Shown: piece by piece, positions 39,967 through 51,485 of the stretch | Layout of the letters: every line of letters begins with the position of its first letter | How positions within the stretch are numbered: the first letter of the stretch is position 1 | Assembly: GCA_040902895.1 (NCBI GenBank) | Contig: JBBDWL010000112.1 | Coordinates: 23,913-87,912 of the forward strand | Origin: JALYRV01 sp040902895 | GTDB taxonomy: Bacteria > Acidobacteriota > Vicinamibacteria > Vicinamibacterales > SCN-69-37 | DNA length: 64,000 bases | Direction: 5' to 3' | Program-made: the position numbers and the translations under genes | The notes under the pieces: generated by a model | Told to the model about the DNA's origin: nothing | Databases searched by the model: none | The model's input: only the letters and a program-made list of their open reading frames with translations

Positions 39967-42900
39967 CTACCAGGTAATGCGAGACACGATCTGCGCGATC
40001 CGGCTGGTCGGCGTGCCGGTCAGCCCCGTCACTTCGTAGTCGTCCCGATCGTTGCCAAGCCCTCCGACCGGAATGAAGTTGACGTTGTTGAACGCGTTCA
40101 GCAGCTCCACGCGGAACTCCGCGTTCACGCGGCCGACGATCGGCACGCGCTTGGTGACGCTGATGTCGTAGTTCTGGAACATCGGCCCGGTGACGATGAG
40201 CTCGCCGACGCCGCAATCGCCGAAGCCGCCCGCAAGCTCGATGCAGTTGGGACCGTTCGCGGGAGCGAAGTACCGGCCGCTGGGCGGGCCTTGGGTGCCA
40301 TACCCCGTCGGGGAGGTCGCGCTCACGCTGAACGCCTTGACGGTTTCGTCGATGACATCCTGCGGCAGCATGAAGACGCGGCCTGAGCTGTCGAATCGCA
40401 GCCTGAAGAGATCACCGGCTTCCTCCGGCGTCATGCCGACCAGCCGCGTGTTGCCGAGATTCACCAGCCGGCCCGACTGGATGCGCACGGTGCTCGCGAT
40501 CGACCACCCGCCAATCAGGCGATCGACCAGCCCGCCGACGTTGCTGCCGAACCGGCGCCCGCGTCCGAAAGGCAGCTCGTAGACAATGTTCGCCTTGAAC
40601 GCGTGCGACGTTTCGCCCTCCGATCCGGTGTCGCGGCGGAAGAGCCGCGGCTTGCGGAACGAGAAGAAGTTCGACTGCCACGTCCGGCCCAGGACGTAGC
40701 TGCTCTGGAACTGGAAGCCGTTCACGAGGCGCCGGCGCAGCTCGAGCTGTAAGGAGTGATGCCGCGACCGCCCCTCGTTCGTCGTCAGCTCCGCGCCCCC
40801 GAGCTGATGAGGATTGACGACGAAGAAGTTGGCCGGAAGGCCGGCGCGCAACGCGTTGGCACGACGGCTGCCGCTGTCGAAGAGCTCCGCTGCCGCGCCG
40901 ATCGGATTGGGATTGAACAGCGCCAGCGGATTGACGAAGTCGCTGTTGCGGAACAGGCTCGACGTGTAGAGCGCGGGGTTGTTCGGATCGCCCGCGCCGC
41001 GGATGTAGGCCAGGAAAATCGGCAGCGGGCTCGTGCCGGTGCCCTCGCCGAAGTACTGGAACGTGCTGCCACGGCCGGCGGCGATGTTGGCCTGCAGGTT
41101 GGCCTGGGCCGCGCGGAATTCGTCGAGGAACCCGTTCTCGATGATGTTGATCTCGTTGAATTCCATCTCCTGCCACGAGTCGCCGCTCTGCGTGCCGACG
41201 TACCGGGCTTCGACGGCCATGTTCCGCGAGATGGCGCGCTGAATCCCGGCCGTCCACGTCCGGGCATAGGGCACCTGCAGATTCGGATCGAACATCTCGA
41301 GGTCGCCCGTGACGTCGTCGCGGAACGGGTATGCCAGCGCACGCGGAATCTCGGGCGGCCCGAGCAGGTCGCGGTTCCGGAAGAGAATCGGCGGCGCGCC
41401 CAGATTGTCGAGGCTCAGGTTGCGGTTCGCCGAGATCGCGACGCCGGGATTCGATCCGTACACGCCGGTGAACTGGGACGTGCCGTTGCGGCTGTACGCC
41501 ACGGCGAAGCCGGCGCGGACGACCGTGTCGCCATCGTTGCCGATCAGCCGCCGCCAGCCGCCGCCTGCTGTGGGCGTCCACGCAACACCGATGCTCGGCG
41601 CCCAGTTGTTCCAGTCGGTCTCATGGGCGTGCGTTCCCTCGCCGAAGTTGATGAACTCCGGCAGCTTGCCGGGCATGTTGCCCGGCTGGAAGAGATTGCA
41701 CACGGTGTCAGGGTTGGTGCCCGACACACCGCACAGGTCGTCGAGCGTGGCCGTGGAGTAGCTGTTGTTGAGCGGATAGAACGGGAACTGCAGCACGTAA
41801 CGCATCCCGGCGTTGATGGTCAGGTTCGGACGCACGCGCCAGGCATCCTGCACGAAGAAATCCGTTTCGCGCATGCGGCCGCGCTGGATCGACGGGCCGA
41901 GGAACACGAACTCGCCGGTTTTTTCATCGATGCGCGCATCGCCCGAGATGCCGCTGACCCGGCCGGTCAGCACCGCATACAGATCGCCGGCGTCGGCCAG
42001 CGCCGTGTTCGACGCGCCCGGGAAGTTCGCCGTCGTGAACAGCGACGCGGCCGGGTCGCCGCTGATGATGTCGAAATCGAGCTCCGGCACGAGCGTCTGG
42101 TTGAACAGGGCGAGATCGACCTGCGTCCACGATCCGCCGAACGACAGACTGTGCGAGCCCTTGATCCAGTTGACCGTGTTCTCGACGACCTTCGTCGATG
42201 CCTCGCGCCACTGCACCGTCGGACCGTTCGAGGCGTTGTCGATCTTGGCCGTATCGATGTCGAGATGGAATCCGCCCTGATCGCCGATCGACGTGCCGCC
42301 CCACATGCCGGGATTCAGCTCATTCGAGAAGTACGTCGGCCCGCCCGTCGCGCCCATGCTGAACTCGTTCACGAGGCTGTCGCCGATCGCCGAGCGGAGC
42401 GACACCTTCGTCGTGTACCGATGCGAGTCCTGGGTGCCGGTCGAGGGGAATCCTGGGAACCGAGGGTCGCGGTTGTTCAGTGTGTCGGGATTCGAGTTGA
42501 TGTGCTGATAGTTGAACGATCCAGACAGACGATGGGCGTTCGACAGATTCAGGTCGAGCCGTCCCGTGGGATAGCGATTGTGCGACCGTTGCGGCGTGAG
42601 GAACGAGAAGCGCTGGAGGTTCGGGTCGTCCAGATCGGTGACCGTGCCGTCGCTCGTGGTCGCACGCATGTCGGCCAGCAGCTTCGCGATCGTCGGGTCC
42701 AGCGTCTGCGTGTGCCCGCGGGACGCGGCCAGCGCCAGCAGATTCACTTCACGCACCACGCCGCCGGTCGTGTTGTATCGGAAGATCCCCTGCTGCGCGA
42801 GCGGATGCAGGATAGTGCGGTTCCGGCGCACGTCGGTCGGCTGGCGGAATTCTTCGTAGTTGATGAAGAAGAACGCCTTGTCCCGGCCGTCCCACAGACC

Positions 42901-43782
42901 CGGAATGACGATGGGGCCGCCAGTCCGCCCGCCGATCTGATTCTGGACAAGCTCCGGCTTGTCGAGCCCGTCGCGGTTGTTGAACCACGTGTTCGCATTC
43001 AGCGAGTGATGGCGGAAATAGTGATAGAGGCTGCCGCTGAAGTCGTTGCTGCCCGAGCGCGTCACGAACCGGATCTGCACCGCGCCATGGCCTGCGGCAT
43101 CCGCACCCTGGGCCGCCATCGTGACCGTCACTTCTTCAACGGCGTCGAGCCGTGGACTCATACGGGCGAAAAAGCCGTCGGTGGTCTTCAGGTGGTTGTC
43201 CTGCACGTTCATACCATCGACGGTGATGTTGATGACGCTCTGCGGCAGGCCGTTGACCGTGGAATCGCGGTTGCCGCCGGGCGTCGAGACGCCGGGCAGG
43301 AACGTAATGAAGTCGATCGCGTTGCGGCTGACGAGCGGGAGGTTCGACACCTGATTCACATTCAGGGTCGTGGACACCGTCGACGAGCTGGTCTCGATGA
43401 TCTCCGCGCCGGCCGACACCGTCACGGTTTCATCGATGCCGCCCACCTCGAGCACCGCGCGCACGTTGGCGGGACTGCCGGCCGTGAGGACGACATTATT
43501 AAGAACGCGGGTCTTGAAGCCCATGAGCGAAACCGTGACCGTGTAGGTGCCGGTGTTGAGCGCGGGAATCGTGAACGACCCCTGGTTCGACGTCACGGCG
43601 GTGGAGGTCGCGCCGGTTCCGGCATTGCGCACGGCGACGTCCGCGCCGGGGATCGCTCCGCCCGACACGTCGAGGACGACACCCGTAATAGAGGATGTTG
43701 CTGAGCCTTGTGCAAATGCCGCGGTCGACAGCAGCAGCGCGGCCAGGGCCGAAAGAACCACTCTCCAAGTGGAAGTTCTCAT
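39967..43782 (-). CDS. TonB-dependent receptor with carboxypeptidase regulatory domain (Oar-like)
   Basis: A 1,271-residue outer-membrane protein. ATG 43782 starts a signal peptide (VVLSALAALLLSTAAFAQ). SITGVVLDVSGGAIPGADVA to GTYTVTVSLMGFKTRVLNNV is the carboxypeptidase-regulatory Ig-like domain. The plug follows (LPLVSRNAIDFITFLPGVST, VNGLPQSVINITVDGMNVQD, VEEVTVTMAAQGADAAGHGA), then a large beta-barrel with many aromatic strands, ending in the barrel signature residue Trp (VSRITW). Such proteins are numerous in Acidobacteria and take up large substrates such as peptides or glycans. No adjacent substrate-binding lipoprotein is present, so the ligand is unknown. Confidence 0.93.
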   Translation of the reverse strand: MRTSTWRVVLSALAALLLSTAAFAQGSATSSITGVVLDVSGGAIPGADVAVRNAGTGATSTAVTSNQGSFTIPALNTGTYTVTVSLMGFKTRVLNNVVLTAGSPANVRAVLEVGGIDETVTVSAGAEIIETSSSTVSTTLNVNQVSNLPLVSRNAIDFITFLPGVSTPGGNRDSTVNGLPQSVINITVDGMNVQDNHLKTTDGFFARMSPRLDAVEEVTVTMAAQGADAAGHGAVQIRFVTRSGSNDFSGSLYHYFRHHSLNANTWFNNRDGLDKPELVQNQIGGRTGGPIVIPGLWDGRDKAFFFINYEEFRQPTDVRRNRTILHPLAQQGIFRYNTTGGVVREVNLLALAASRGHTQTLDPTIAKLLADMRATTSDGTVTDLDDPNLQRFSFLTPQRSHNRYPTGRLDLNLSNAHRLSGSFNYQHINSNPDTLNNRDPRFPGFPSTGTQDSHRYTTKVSLRSAIGDSLVNEFSMGATGGPTYFSNELNPGMWGGTSIGDQGGFHLDIDTAKIDNASNGPTVQWREASTKVVENTVNWIKGSHSLSFGGSWTQVDLALFNQTLVPELDFDIISGDPAASLFTTANFPGASNTALADAGDLYAVLTGRVSGISGDARIDEKTGEFVFLGPSIQRGRMRETDFFVQDAWRVRPNLTINAGMRYVLQFPFYPLNNSYSTATLDDLCGVSGTNPDTVCNLFQPGNMPGKLPEFINFGEGTHAHETDWNNWAPSIGVAWTPTAGGGWRRLIGNDGDTVVRAGFAVAYSRNGTSQFTGVYGSNPGVAISANRNLSLDNLGAPPILFRNRDLLGPPEIPRALAYPFRDDVTGDLEMFDPNLQVPYARTWTAGIQRAISRNMAVEARYVGTQSGDSWQEMEFNEINIIENGFLDEFRAAQANLQANIAAGRGSTFQYFGEGTGTSPLPIFLAYIRGAGDPNNPALYTSSLFRNSDFVNPLALFNPNPIGAAAELFDSGSRRANALRAGLPANFFVVNPHQLGGAELTTNEGRSRHHSLQLELRRRLVNGFQFQSSYVLGRTWQSNFFSFRKPRLFRRDTGSEGETSHAFKANIVYELPFGRGRRFGSNVGGLVDRLIGGWSIASTVRIQSGRLVNLGNTRLVGMTPEEAGDLFRLRFDSSGRVFMLPQDVIDETVKAFSVSATSPTGYGTQGPPSGRYFAPANGPNCIELAGGFGDCGVGELIVTGPMFQNYDISVTKRVPIVGRVNAEFRVELLNAFNNVNFIPVGGLGNDRDDYEVTGLTGTPTSRIAQIVSRITW

Positions 43783-43914
43783 GATCGAATCGCTCCGGCG
43801 TAGAGGCGAGTTGCTAAACGGCTGGTACCGGGTATCGGTATACAACCTGTACGCGCCGGATACTACCTGTGAGTGTCGCGCCTGTCAAGACGCGACGGCA
43901 CTTGAAGGAAGAAA

Positions 43915-43984
43915 CAGCACACAGCCACGTCTCGAGGAGAGAGGATGGGCACCCCTCAAGACCATGCAGAATGGCTGTGTGCTG
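43915..43984. promoter_or_regulatory. 13-bp inverted repeat in the receptor leader
   Basis: CAGCACACAGCCA (43915-43927) and TGGCTGTGTGCTG (43972-43984) are perfect complements 44 bases apart. They lie 133 bases ahead of the receptor start and just downstream of a candidate promoter on the minus strand, so the arm at 43972-43984 would be at the 5' end of the mRNA. It could be an operator pair or an RNA structure controlling the receptor. The rest of the 343-base gap between receptor and alkA shows only the candidate promoter. Confidence 0.5.
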
Positions 43985-43989
43985 CCGCT

Positions 43990-44020
43990 ATACTACTAGG
44001 GGAGTAGCCGTATATGTCAA
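43990..44020 (-). promoter_or_regulatory. Candidate promoter of the receptor gene
   Basis: On the minus strand TTGACA (44015-44020) is followed after 19 bases by TAGTAT (43990-43995). The predicted start site near 43983 gives a leader of about 200 bases. The hexamers are good but the spacing is long for sigma-70. Confidence 0.4.
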
Positions 44021-44125
44021 GCCCTGTTTGCGCGACCTCGCGCCAGGCCGCTTGCCGGCCGCCCACCGCACCGCCATGTCCGAATATTGCCAGTCGTTCC
44101 GGCCTGGCCGGCGTATAACTGTGGC

Positions 44126-45577
44126 GTGACCCTGGATGCCGCCATTTGCTATCGCGCACTTGCCAGCCGCGACGCGCGCTTCGACGGCCGTTTCTTCACA
44201 GGCGTGACCAGCACCGGCATTTATTGCCGCCCGATCTGTCCTGCGCGAACGCCATCGCGCGCCCATGTGCGCTTCTATGCGTGCGCGAGCGCTGCGGAAG
44301 CCGACGGATTCAGGCCATGCCGCCGCTGCCGGCCCGACACCGCACCCGGCACGCCCGCCTGGCAGGGCGCCCCGGCGACGGTTGCGCGCGGGCTGCGGTT
44401 GATTCGCGACGGAGCGCTGGATGAACACGGCATCGATCGCTTTGCGGATCGCCTCGGTCTGAGCGCGCGGCAGGTGCGGCGGCTGTTCGAAACGCATCTT
44501 GGCGCCGCGCCCACCGACATCGCCCGCACGCGGCGCGTGCACTTCGCGCGCATGCTGCTCGACGATCCGTCGCTCGGATTGACCGACATCGCATTCGCGT
44601 CAGGATTTCGAAGCGTGCGGCAGTTCAATCACGCGTTTCAGCAGACGTTCAAGGCGGCGCCGCGGACGCTGAGATCGCGGGCCCGTCCCACGCGCGATTC
44701 CATCACGCTCCGGCTCGGATTCCGTCCGCCGCTGGATGTCGTATGGCTAATGCAGCTGCTGGCCGGGCGCGCGGCGCCTGGTGTGGAGCGCGTCGAAGAC
44801 GGCATCTACCGGCGAACGGTTGCCATCGCCGGCGGTGAAGGATGGATCGAAGTCTCGAACAAGGAAGGCCGACGCCAGGGCGTGCGCTACCTTGTCGTGC
44901 GCGCGAGTCCGTCGCTTGGCCCGCATCTGATGCACGTCGCGGCCCGCACGCGCCGCATGTTCGATCTCGACGCCGACCCGGCCACGATCGAGCGCGCGCT
45001 ATCATCCGATCCACGGCTTGCCGCCGCCATTCGCGCGCGCCACGGCCTGCGCGTGCCTGGCGCGTGGCACCCGTGGGAGATTGCGATGCGCGCGATCGTT
45101 GGCCAGCAGGTGAGTGTCGAAGCCGCGTCGACGCTTGTCGGACGGATCGTCGAGCGCGCGGGCACACCCATCGAGACGCCGTTCGACGGACTCACGCGGT
45201 TGTTTCCAGCGCCCGGCGCCGTTGCCGCTGCCGATCTCTCGAACATCGGCATGCCCGGCGCGCGCGCGGCGACCGTCAAGCGCGTTGCCGCAGGCCTTGC
45301 TGCCGGCGCCATCCGGCTCGAGATCGGCCAGGGCTACGACGCAACCGTGCGCGAGCTGTGCTCGATCCAGGGGATCGGCCCGTGGACGGCCGAATACATC
45401 GCGCTGCGTGCGCTTGGCGAGCCCGACGCATTTCCCGCCGGCGATCTGGGATTACGGAAGGCGCTCGGCAATGGCGCGCCCGCCTCGGAGCGGGATGTCG
45501 CAACAGCCGCTGAGGCGTGGCGGCCATGGCGCGGCTACGCCGCCATGTATCTGTGGAGCGGCGCAATTAAAAGTTGA
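44126..45577 (+). CDS. alkA: Ada-type regulator fused to AlkA DNA glycosylase
   Basis: A 483-residue protein starting at GTG 44126. Residues 1-75 are the Ada zinc domain with Cys 34, 38, 65 and 68 (GIYCRPIC, RPCRRC), the first being the residue that accepts methyl from phosphotriesters. Residues about 85-180 are an AraC-type HTH (IDRFADRLGLSARQVRRLFE, GLTDIAFASGFRSVRQFNHA). Residues about 190-480 are an AlkA glycosylase with helix-hairpin-helix IQGIGPWTAEYIALRALGEP and the catalytic Asp in FPAGDLGLRK. It senses alkylation, likely activates transcription, and removes 3-methyladenine. The Ogt domain of E. coli Ada is missing here and is supplied by the next gene. Confidence 0.93.
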   Translation: MTLDAAICYRALASRDARFDGRFFTGVTSTGIYCRPICPARTPSRAHVRFYACASAAEADGFRPCRRCRPDTAPGTPAWQGAPATVARGLRLIRDGALDEHGIDRFADRLGLSARQVRRLFETHLGAAPTDIARTRRVHFARMLLDDPSLGLTDIAFASGFRSVRQFNHAFQQTFKAAPRTLRSRARPTRDSITLRLGFRPPLDVVWLMQLLAGRAAPGVERVEDGIYRRTVAIAGGEGWIEVSNKEGRRQGVRYLVVRASPSLGPHLMHVAARTRRMFDLDADPATIERALSSDPRLAAAIRARHGLRVPGAWHPWEIAMRAIVGQQVSVEAASTLVGRIVERAGTPIETPFDGLTRLFPAPGAVAAADLSNIGMPGARAATVKRVAAGLAAGAIRLEIGQGYDATVRELCSIQGIGPWTAEYIALRALGEPDAFPAGDLGLRKALGNGAPASERDVATAAEAWRPWRGYAAMYLWSGAIKS

Positions 45578-45596
45578 AAGTTGAAAGTTGAAAATT
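45568..45596 (+). repeat. GTTGAAA tandem repeat
   Basis: Three GTTGAAA units with flanking AAA and AAATT span the alkA stop codon and end one base before the ogt start. The repeat is the whole spacer between the two repair genes. Confidence 0.8.
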
Positions 45597-46118
45597 ATGG
45601 AAAGACTCGACATCGATTCACCTGTCGGTGAGCTCGCGTGCATCGTGCGCAACGGAACATTGGTCGGCGTGGCGTTCGACTCGGATTCGGGTGGGACGCT
45701 CGACTACGTTCGCAAACGGTTTCCGGGCGAGAAGCTGATGACTGCGCGCGAAGCAGGCGGCGTGCGCGCGGCGTTTGAAAGGTACTTCGCGGGCGATACG
45801 GCGGCGCTCGACACGTTAGCGGTCGATCCGGGCGGCACGCCGTTTCAAAACACCGTGTGGATGTCGCTGCGAGAAATCGCCGCCGGCAAGACCTGGTCCT
45901 ATCAGGATCTCGCGCGGCGTATCGGCTCACCGGCCGCGGTGCGTGCTGTCGGCGCCGCCAACGGCGCCAACCCCATTCCGCTGGTGCTGCCGTGTCACCG
46001 GGTCATTGGCAAGAACGGGAAGCTCGTCGGTTATGGCGGTGGGATGGCGCGCAAAGCGTGGCTGCTGCGACATGAGGGGTGCGTGGAGGGCGAGCAGGCG
46101 GTGCTCACCCTCCTTTAA
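45597..46118 (+). CDS. ogt: Methylated-DNA-protein-cysteine methyltransferase
   Basis: A 173-residue suicide repair enzyme that removes O6-methylguanine. TPFQNTVWMSLREIAAGKTW, SYQDLARRIG, AVGAANGANPIPLVLPCHRV and the acceptor Cys 133 in PCHR are all present, followed by GKNGKLVGYGGGMARKAWLL. ATG 45597 directly follows the GTTGAAA array; an upstream TTG at 45588 within the array is less likely. It is in one transcription unit with ada-alkA, covering both base and phosphotriester damage. Confidence 0.94.
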   Translation: MERLDIDSPVGELACIVRNGTLVGVAFDSDSGGTLDYVRKRFPGEKLMTAREAGGVRAAFERYFAGDTAALDTLAVDPGGTPFQNTVWMSLREIAAGKTWSYQDLARRIGSPAAVRAVGAANGANPIPLVLPCHRVIGKNGKLVGYGGGMARKAWLLRHEGCVEGEQAVLTLL

Positions 46119-46129
46119 TAGATAGAGCG

Positions 46130-46333
46130 CTATCTCTTCAGGTCTTCGCCGACATCCTCGATGGCGTCGCCGACCTTCCGGCGCGCCTTCCCGAAGCCCT
46201 CCTGCACCTTGCCCGACGCCTCGTCGACGACACCCTCGTCGTGCAGGCGCTCGTCGTTGGTCGCATGGCCGATGGCCTGTTTGACCTCACCTTTGGCACG
46301 GTCCAGCTTGCCGTCCAGTTCGTCGCGGTTCAT
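46130..46333 (-). CDS. CsbD family stress protein
   Basis: A 67-residue protein starting MNRDELDGKLDRAKGEVKQA, with GHATNDERLHDEGVVDEASG and KVQEGFGKARRKVGDAIEDV. This is the CsbD family of small hydrophilic general-stress proteins. ATG 46333 has GGAGGT upstream; the long upstream extension in frame is not credible. Convergent with ogt, divergent from the str operon. Confidence 0.9.
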   Translation of the reverse strand: MNRDELDGKLDRAKGEVKQAIGHATNDERLHDEGVVDEASGKVQEGFGKARRKVGDAIEDVGEDLKR

Positions 46334-46389
46334 AGTCAGTACCTCCAGGCGGCAGTAACGCAATCCGCCTGCCCACCGTAGCCGAGCGG

Positions 46390-46411
46390 GCGAAGGTGGG
46401 CCCACCTTCGC
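46390..46411. repeat. 22-bp perfect palindrome upstream of the str promoter
   Basis: GCGAAGGTGGG is followed immediately by its exact complement. Flanking sequence (GTAGCCGAGCGG on the left, CGCTACGCGCTTCGGCGGGC on the right) is also partly self-complementary. This looks like a dispersed palindromic element placed between divergent csbD and rpsL. Confidence 0.6.
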
Positions 46412-46447
46412 GCTACGCGCTTCGGCGGGCAGAGCTCGCGCGCCCGG

Positions 46448-46477
46448 TTGCGTGTTGCGCGCTCGCTCTGGTAAACT
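46448..46477 (+). promoter_or_regulatory. Candidate promoter of the str operon
   Basis: TTGCGT (46448-46453) and TAAACT (46472-46477) are 18 bases apart and point to the rpsL leader. Transcription would begin near 46484. Confidence 0.45.
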
Positions 46478-46483
46478 TGCAAG

Positions 46484-46767
46484 GTTTGGACGGGCACAGG
46501 ACACCCTATCTGTGCCTCCTCCGGACAGGCTGAACGTATTGCCTGTCCTTCCGACACAATTTCCTTAGGGTTTTCCGCTGCAGGCGCCGAGCTTCGGCTC
46601 CTAGGCCTGCTGCATTTCTCTTTTCCCGCGAGCTGCGGCGTTGTTGCCGTTGCCCGGGAAGAGATCGCCAAGGCGTGCGCAAGCACGCCCGCGAGGACGC
46701 GGAGCGGGGCATGGGGCCCCGCGAGCGACGAGCCGGGGTTCGGGGCAGAGCCCCGAGAGAGAAACAG
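46484..46767 (+). promoter_or_regulatory. Structured leader of the rpsL-rpsG-fusA-tuf operon
   Basis: The roughly 285-base gap before rpsL holds at least five hairpins in sequence: GGCACAG/CTGTGCC (46493-46516, ten-base loop), GGACAGGC/GCCTGTCC (46523-46548, ten-base loop), GCAGGC/GCCTGC (46580-46610) enclosing GAGC-TTCG-GCTC, a CGGGGC/GCCCCG pair near 46704-46720 and another at 46741-46755 with loop AGA. No hairpin is followed by a U-run. The layout suggests a regulatory 5' UTR, perhaps sensed by a ribosomal protein. No known class is recognised. Confidence 0.5.
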
Positions 46768-47142
46768 ATGCCGACGATTAGTCAGCTCGTGCGCAAGGGC
46801 CGCGAAGCGGTCGAGTGGAAGACGAAGAGTCCCGCGCTGCAGAAGAGCCCTCAGAAGCGGGGCGTCTGCGTGCGCGTCTTCACCCAGACGCCGAAGAAGC
46901 CGAACTCCGCGCTGCGCAAAGTCGCGCGCGTGCGGCTCACCAACGGCATCGAGGTGACGACCTACATTCCGGGCGTCGGCCACAACCTGCAGGAGCACTC
47001 GCTGGTGCTGATCCGCGGCGGCCGCGTCAAAGACCTGCCGGGCGTGCGCTATCACGTCGTGCGCGGCACGCTCGATGCGGTCGGCGTCGCGGGGCGCAAG
47101 CAGGGACGGTCGAAGTACGGAGCGAAAAGACCGAAGGCCTAG
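46768..47142 (+). CDS. rpsL: 30S ribosomal protein S12
   Basis: A 124-residue protein of the decoding centre. ATG 46768 gives the family start MPTISQLVRKGRE. TQTPKKPNSALRKVARVRLT keeps the Lys at which streptomycin resistance arises, so the wild-type form is present. PGVGHNLQEHSLVLIRGGRV is intact. It opens the str operon after a long structured leader. Confidence 0.98.
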   Translation: MPTISQLVRKGREAVEWKTKSPALQKSPQKRGVCVRVFTQTPKKPNSALRKVARVRLTNGIEVTTYIPGVGHNLQEHSLVLIRGGRVKDLPGVRYHVVRGTLDAVGVAGRKQGRSKYGAKRPKA

Positions 47143-47175
47143 TAAGTCGAGTAAGACGAGTAAGACGAGTAAGGG
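47140..47175 (+). repeat. GTCGAGTAA-type tandem array between rpsL and rpsG
   Basis: Four 9-base units (AGTAAGTCG, AGTAAGACG and so on) start in the rpsL stop codon and fill most of the 47-base spacer. They belong to the same word family as 35611-35668. Confidence 0.8.
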
Positions 47176-47189
47176 AGTCAGGTTAGCCA

Positions 47190-47663
47190 ATGCCACGCAG
47201 ACGAGAAATTGCAAAGCGCGAAGTGCCCGCCGATCCGATTTACGGCAGCTCGCTCGTCACCAAGTTCGTCAGCACGCTGATGTACGGCGGCAAGCGCAGC
47301 ACGGCGCAGAACATCATGTACAAGTCGATGGACATGATCAAAGAGAAGACCGGCGACGATCCGCTCAAGGTCTTCAAGAAGGCCGTCGAGAACGCCAAGC
47401 CGAGTCTCGAGGTCAAGTCGCGCCGCGTCGGCGGCTCCAACTATCAGGTGCCGATCGAGGTGAACCAGAACCGGCGCCTCTCGCTGTCGATCCGCTGGCT
47501 CGTCGGCTTCGCACGCGATCGCGGCGACGGCAAGACGATGGAAGAAAAGCTGGCCAACGAGCTGATGGACGCGGCCAACCTTCGCGGCGGCGCCGTGAAG
47601 AAGAAGGAAGACGTCCACCGCATGGCCGAAGCGAACAAGGCGTTCGCCCACTACCGCTGGTAA
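47190..47663 (+). CDS. rpsG: 30S ribosomal protein S7
   Basis: A 157-residue protein that nucleates assembly of the 30S head. MPRRREIAKREVPADPIYGS, KFVSTLMYGGKRSTAQNIMY, EVKSRRVGGSNYQVPIEV and KEDVHRMAEANKAFAHYRW are all typical. Its length is normal. Confidence 0.98.
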   Translation: MPRRREIAKREVPADPIYGSSLVTKFVSTLMYGGKRSTAQNIMYKSMDMIKEKTGDDPLKVFKKAVENAKPSLEVKSRRVGGSNYQVPIEVNQNRRLSLSIRWLVGFARDRGDGKTMEEKLANELMDAANLRGGAVKKKEDVHRMAEANKAFAHYRW

Positions 47664-47676
47664 AGACGTTACGGAA

Positions 47677-49788
<2,112 letters not shown>

Positions 49789-49803
49789 CGGAGACGAAAA
49801 CAC

Positions 49804-51002
<1,199 letters not shown>

Positions 51003-51003
<1 letters not shown>

Positions 51004-51092
51004 GCCCTGGGCCATAGGCCTGATAGAGACATGCCGGCGAGCCGTTGTGCGAGCCGGCATCAGGCCTAAGGCCTAGGGCCTAAGGCCTGACA
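51003..51092 (+). repeat. TAGGCCTAAGGCC repeat with nested hairpins, tuf-rpsJ spacer
   Basis: Words such as TAGGCCT, AAGGCCT and AGGGCCT repeat through the spacer. TAGGCCTGAT (51015-51024) pairs with ATCAGGCCTA (51059-51068), and inside it ATGCCGGC (51031-51038) pairs with GCCGGCAT (51053-51060). No T-run follows. The word family recurs at 63775-63813. Confidence 0.75.
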
Positions 51093-51120
51093 GCGAAGCG
51101 AACGAAGTGAGCGAGCAACT

Positions 51121-51456
<336 letters not shown>

Positions 51457-51485
51457 AGCGGGACTTCGGCTCCGCGGAGTGACAC

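Noticed and set aside
40756..43704. 982-codon open frame on the + strand opposite the TonB receptor
   Set aside because: Antisense frame in high-GC coding DNA; its translation is Arg/Ala/Val-rich without motifs, while the minus strand encodes a clear receptor.
46704..46755. Transcription attenuator before rpsL
   Set aside because: CGGGGC hairpins are present but neither is followed by a U-run, and no leader peptide is visible.
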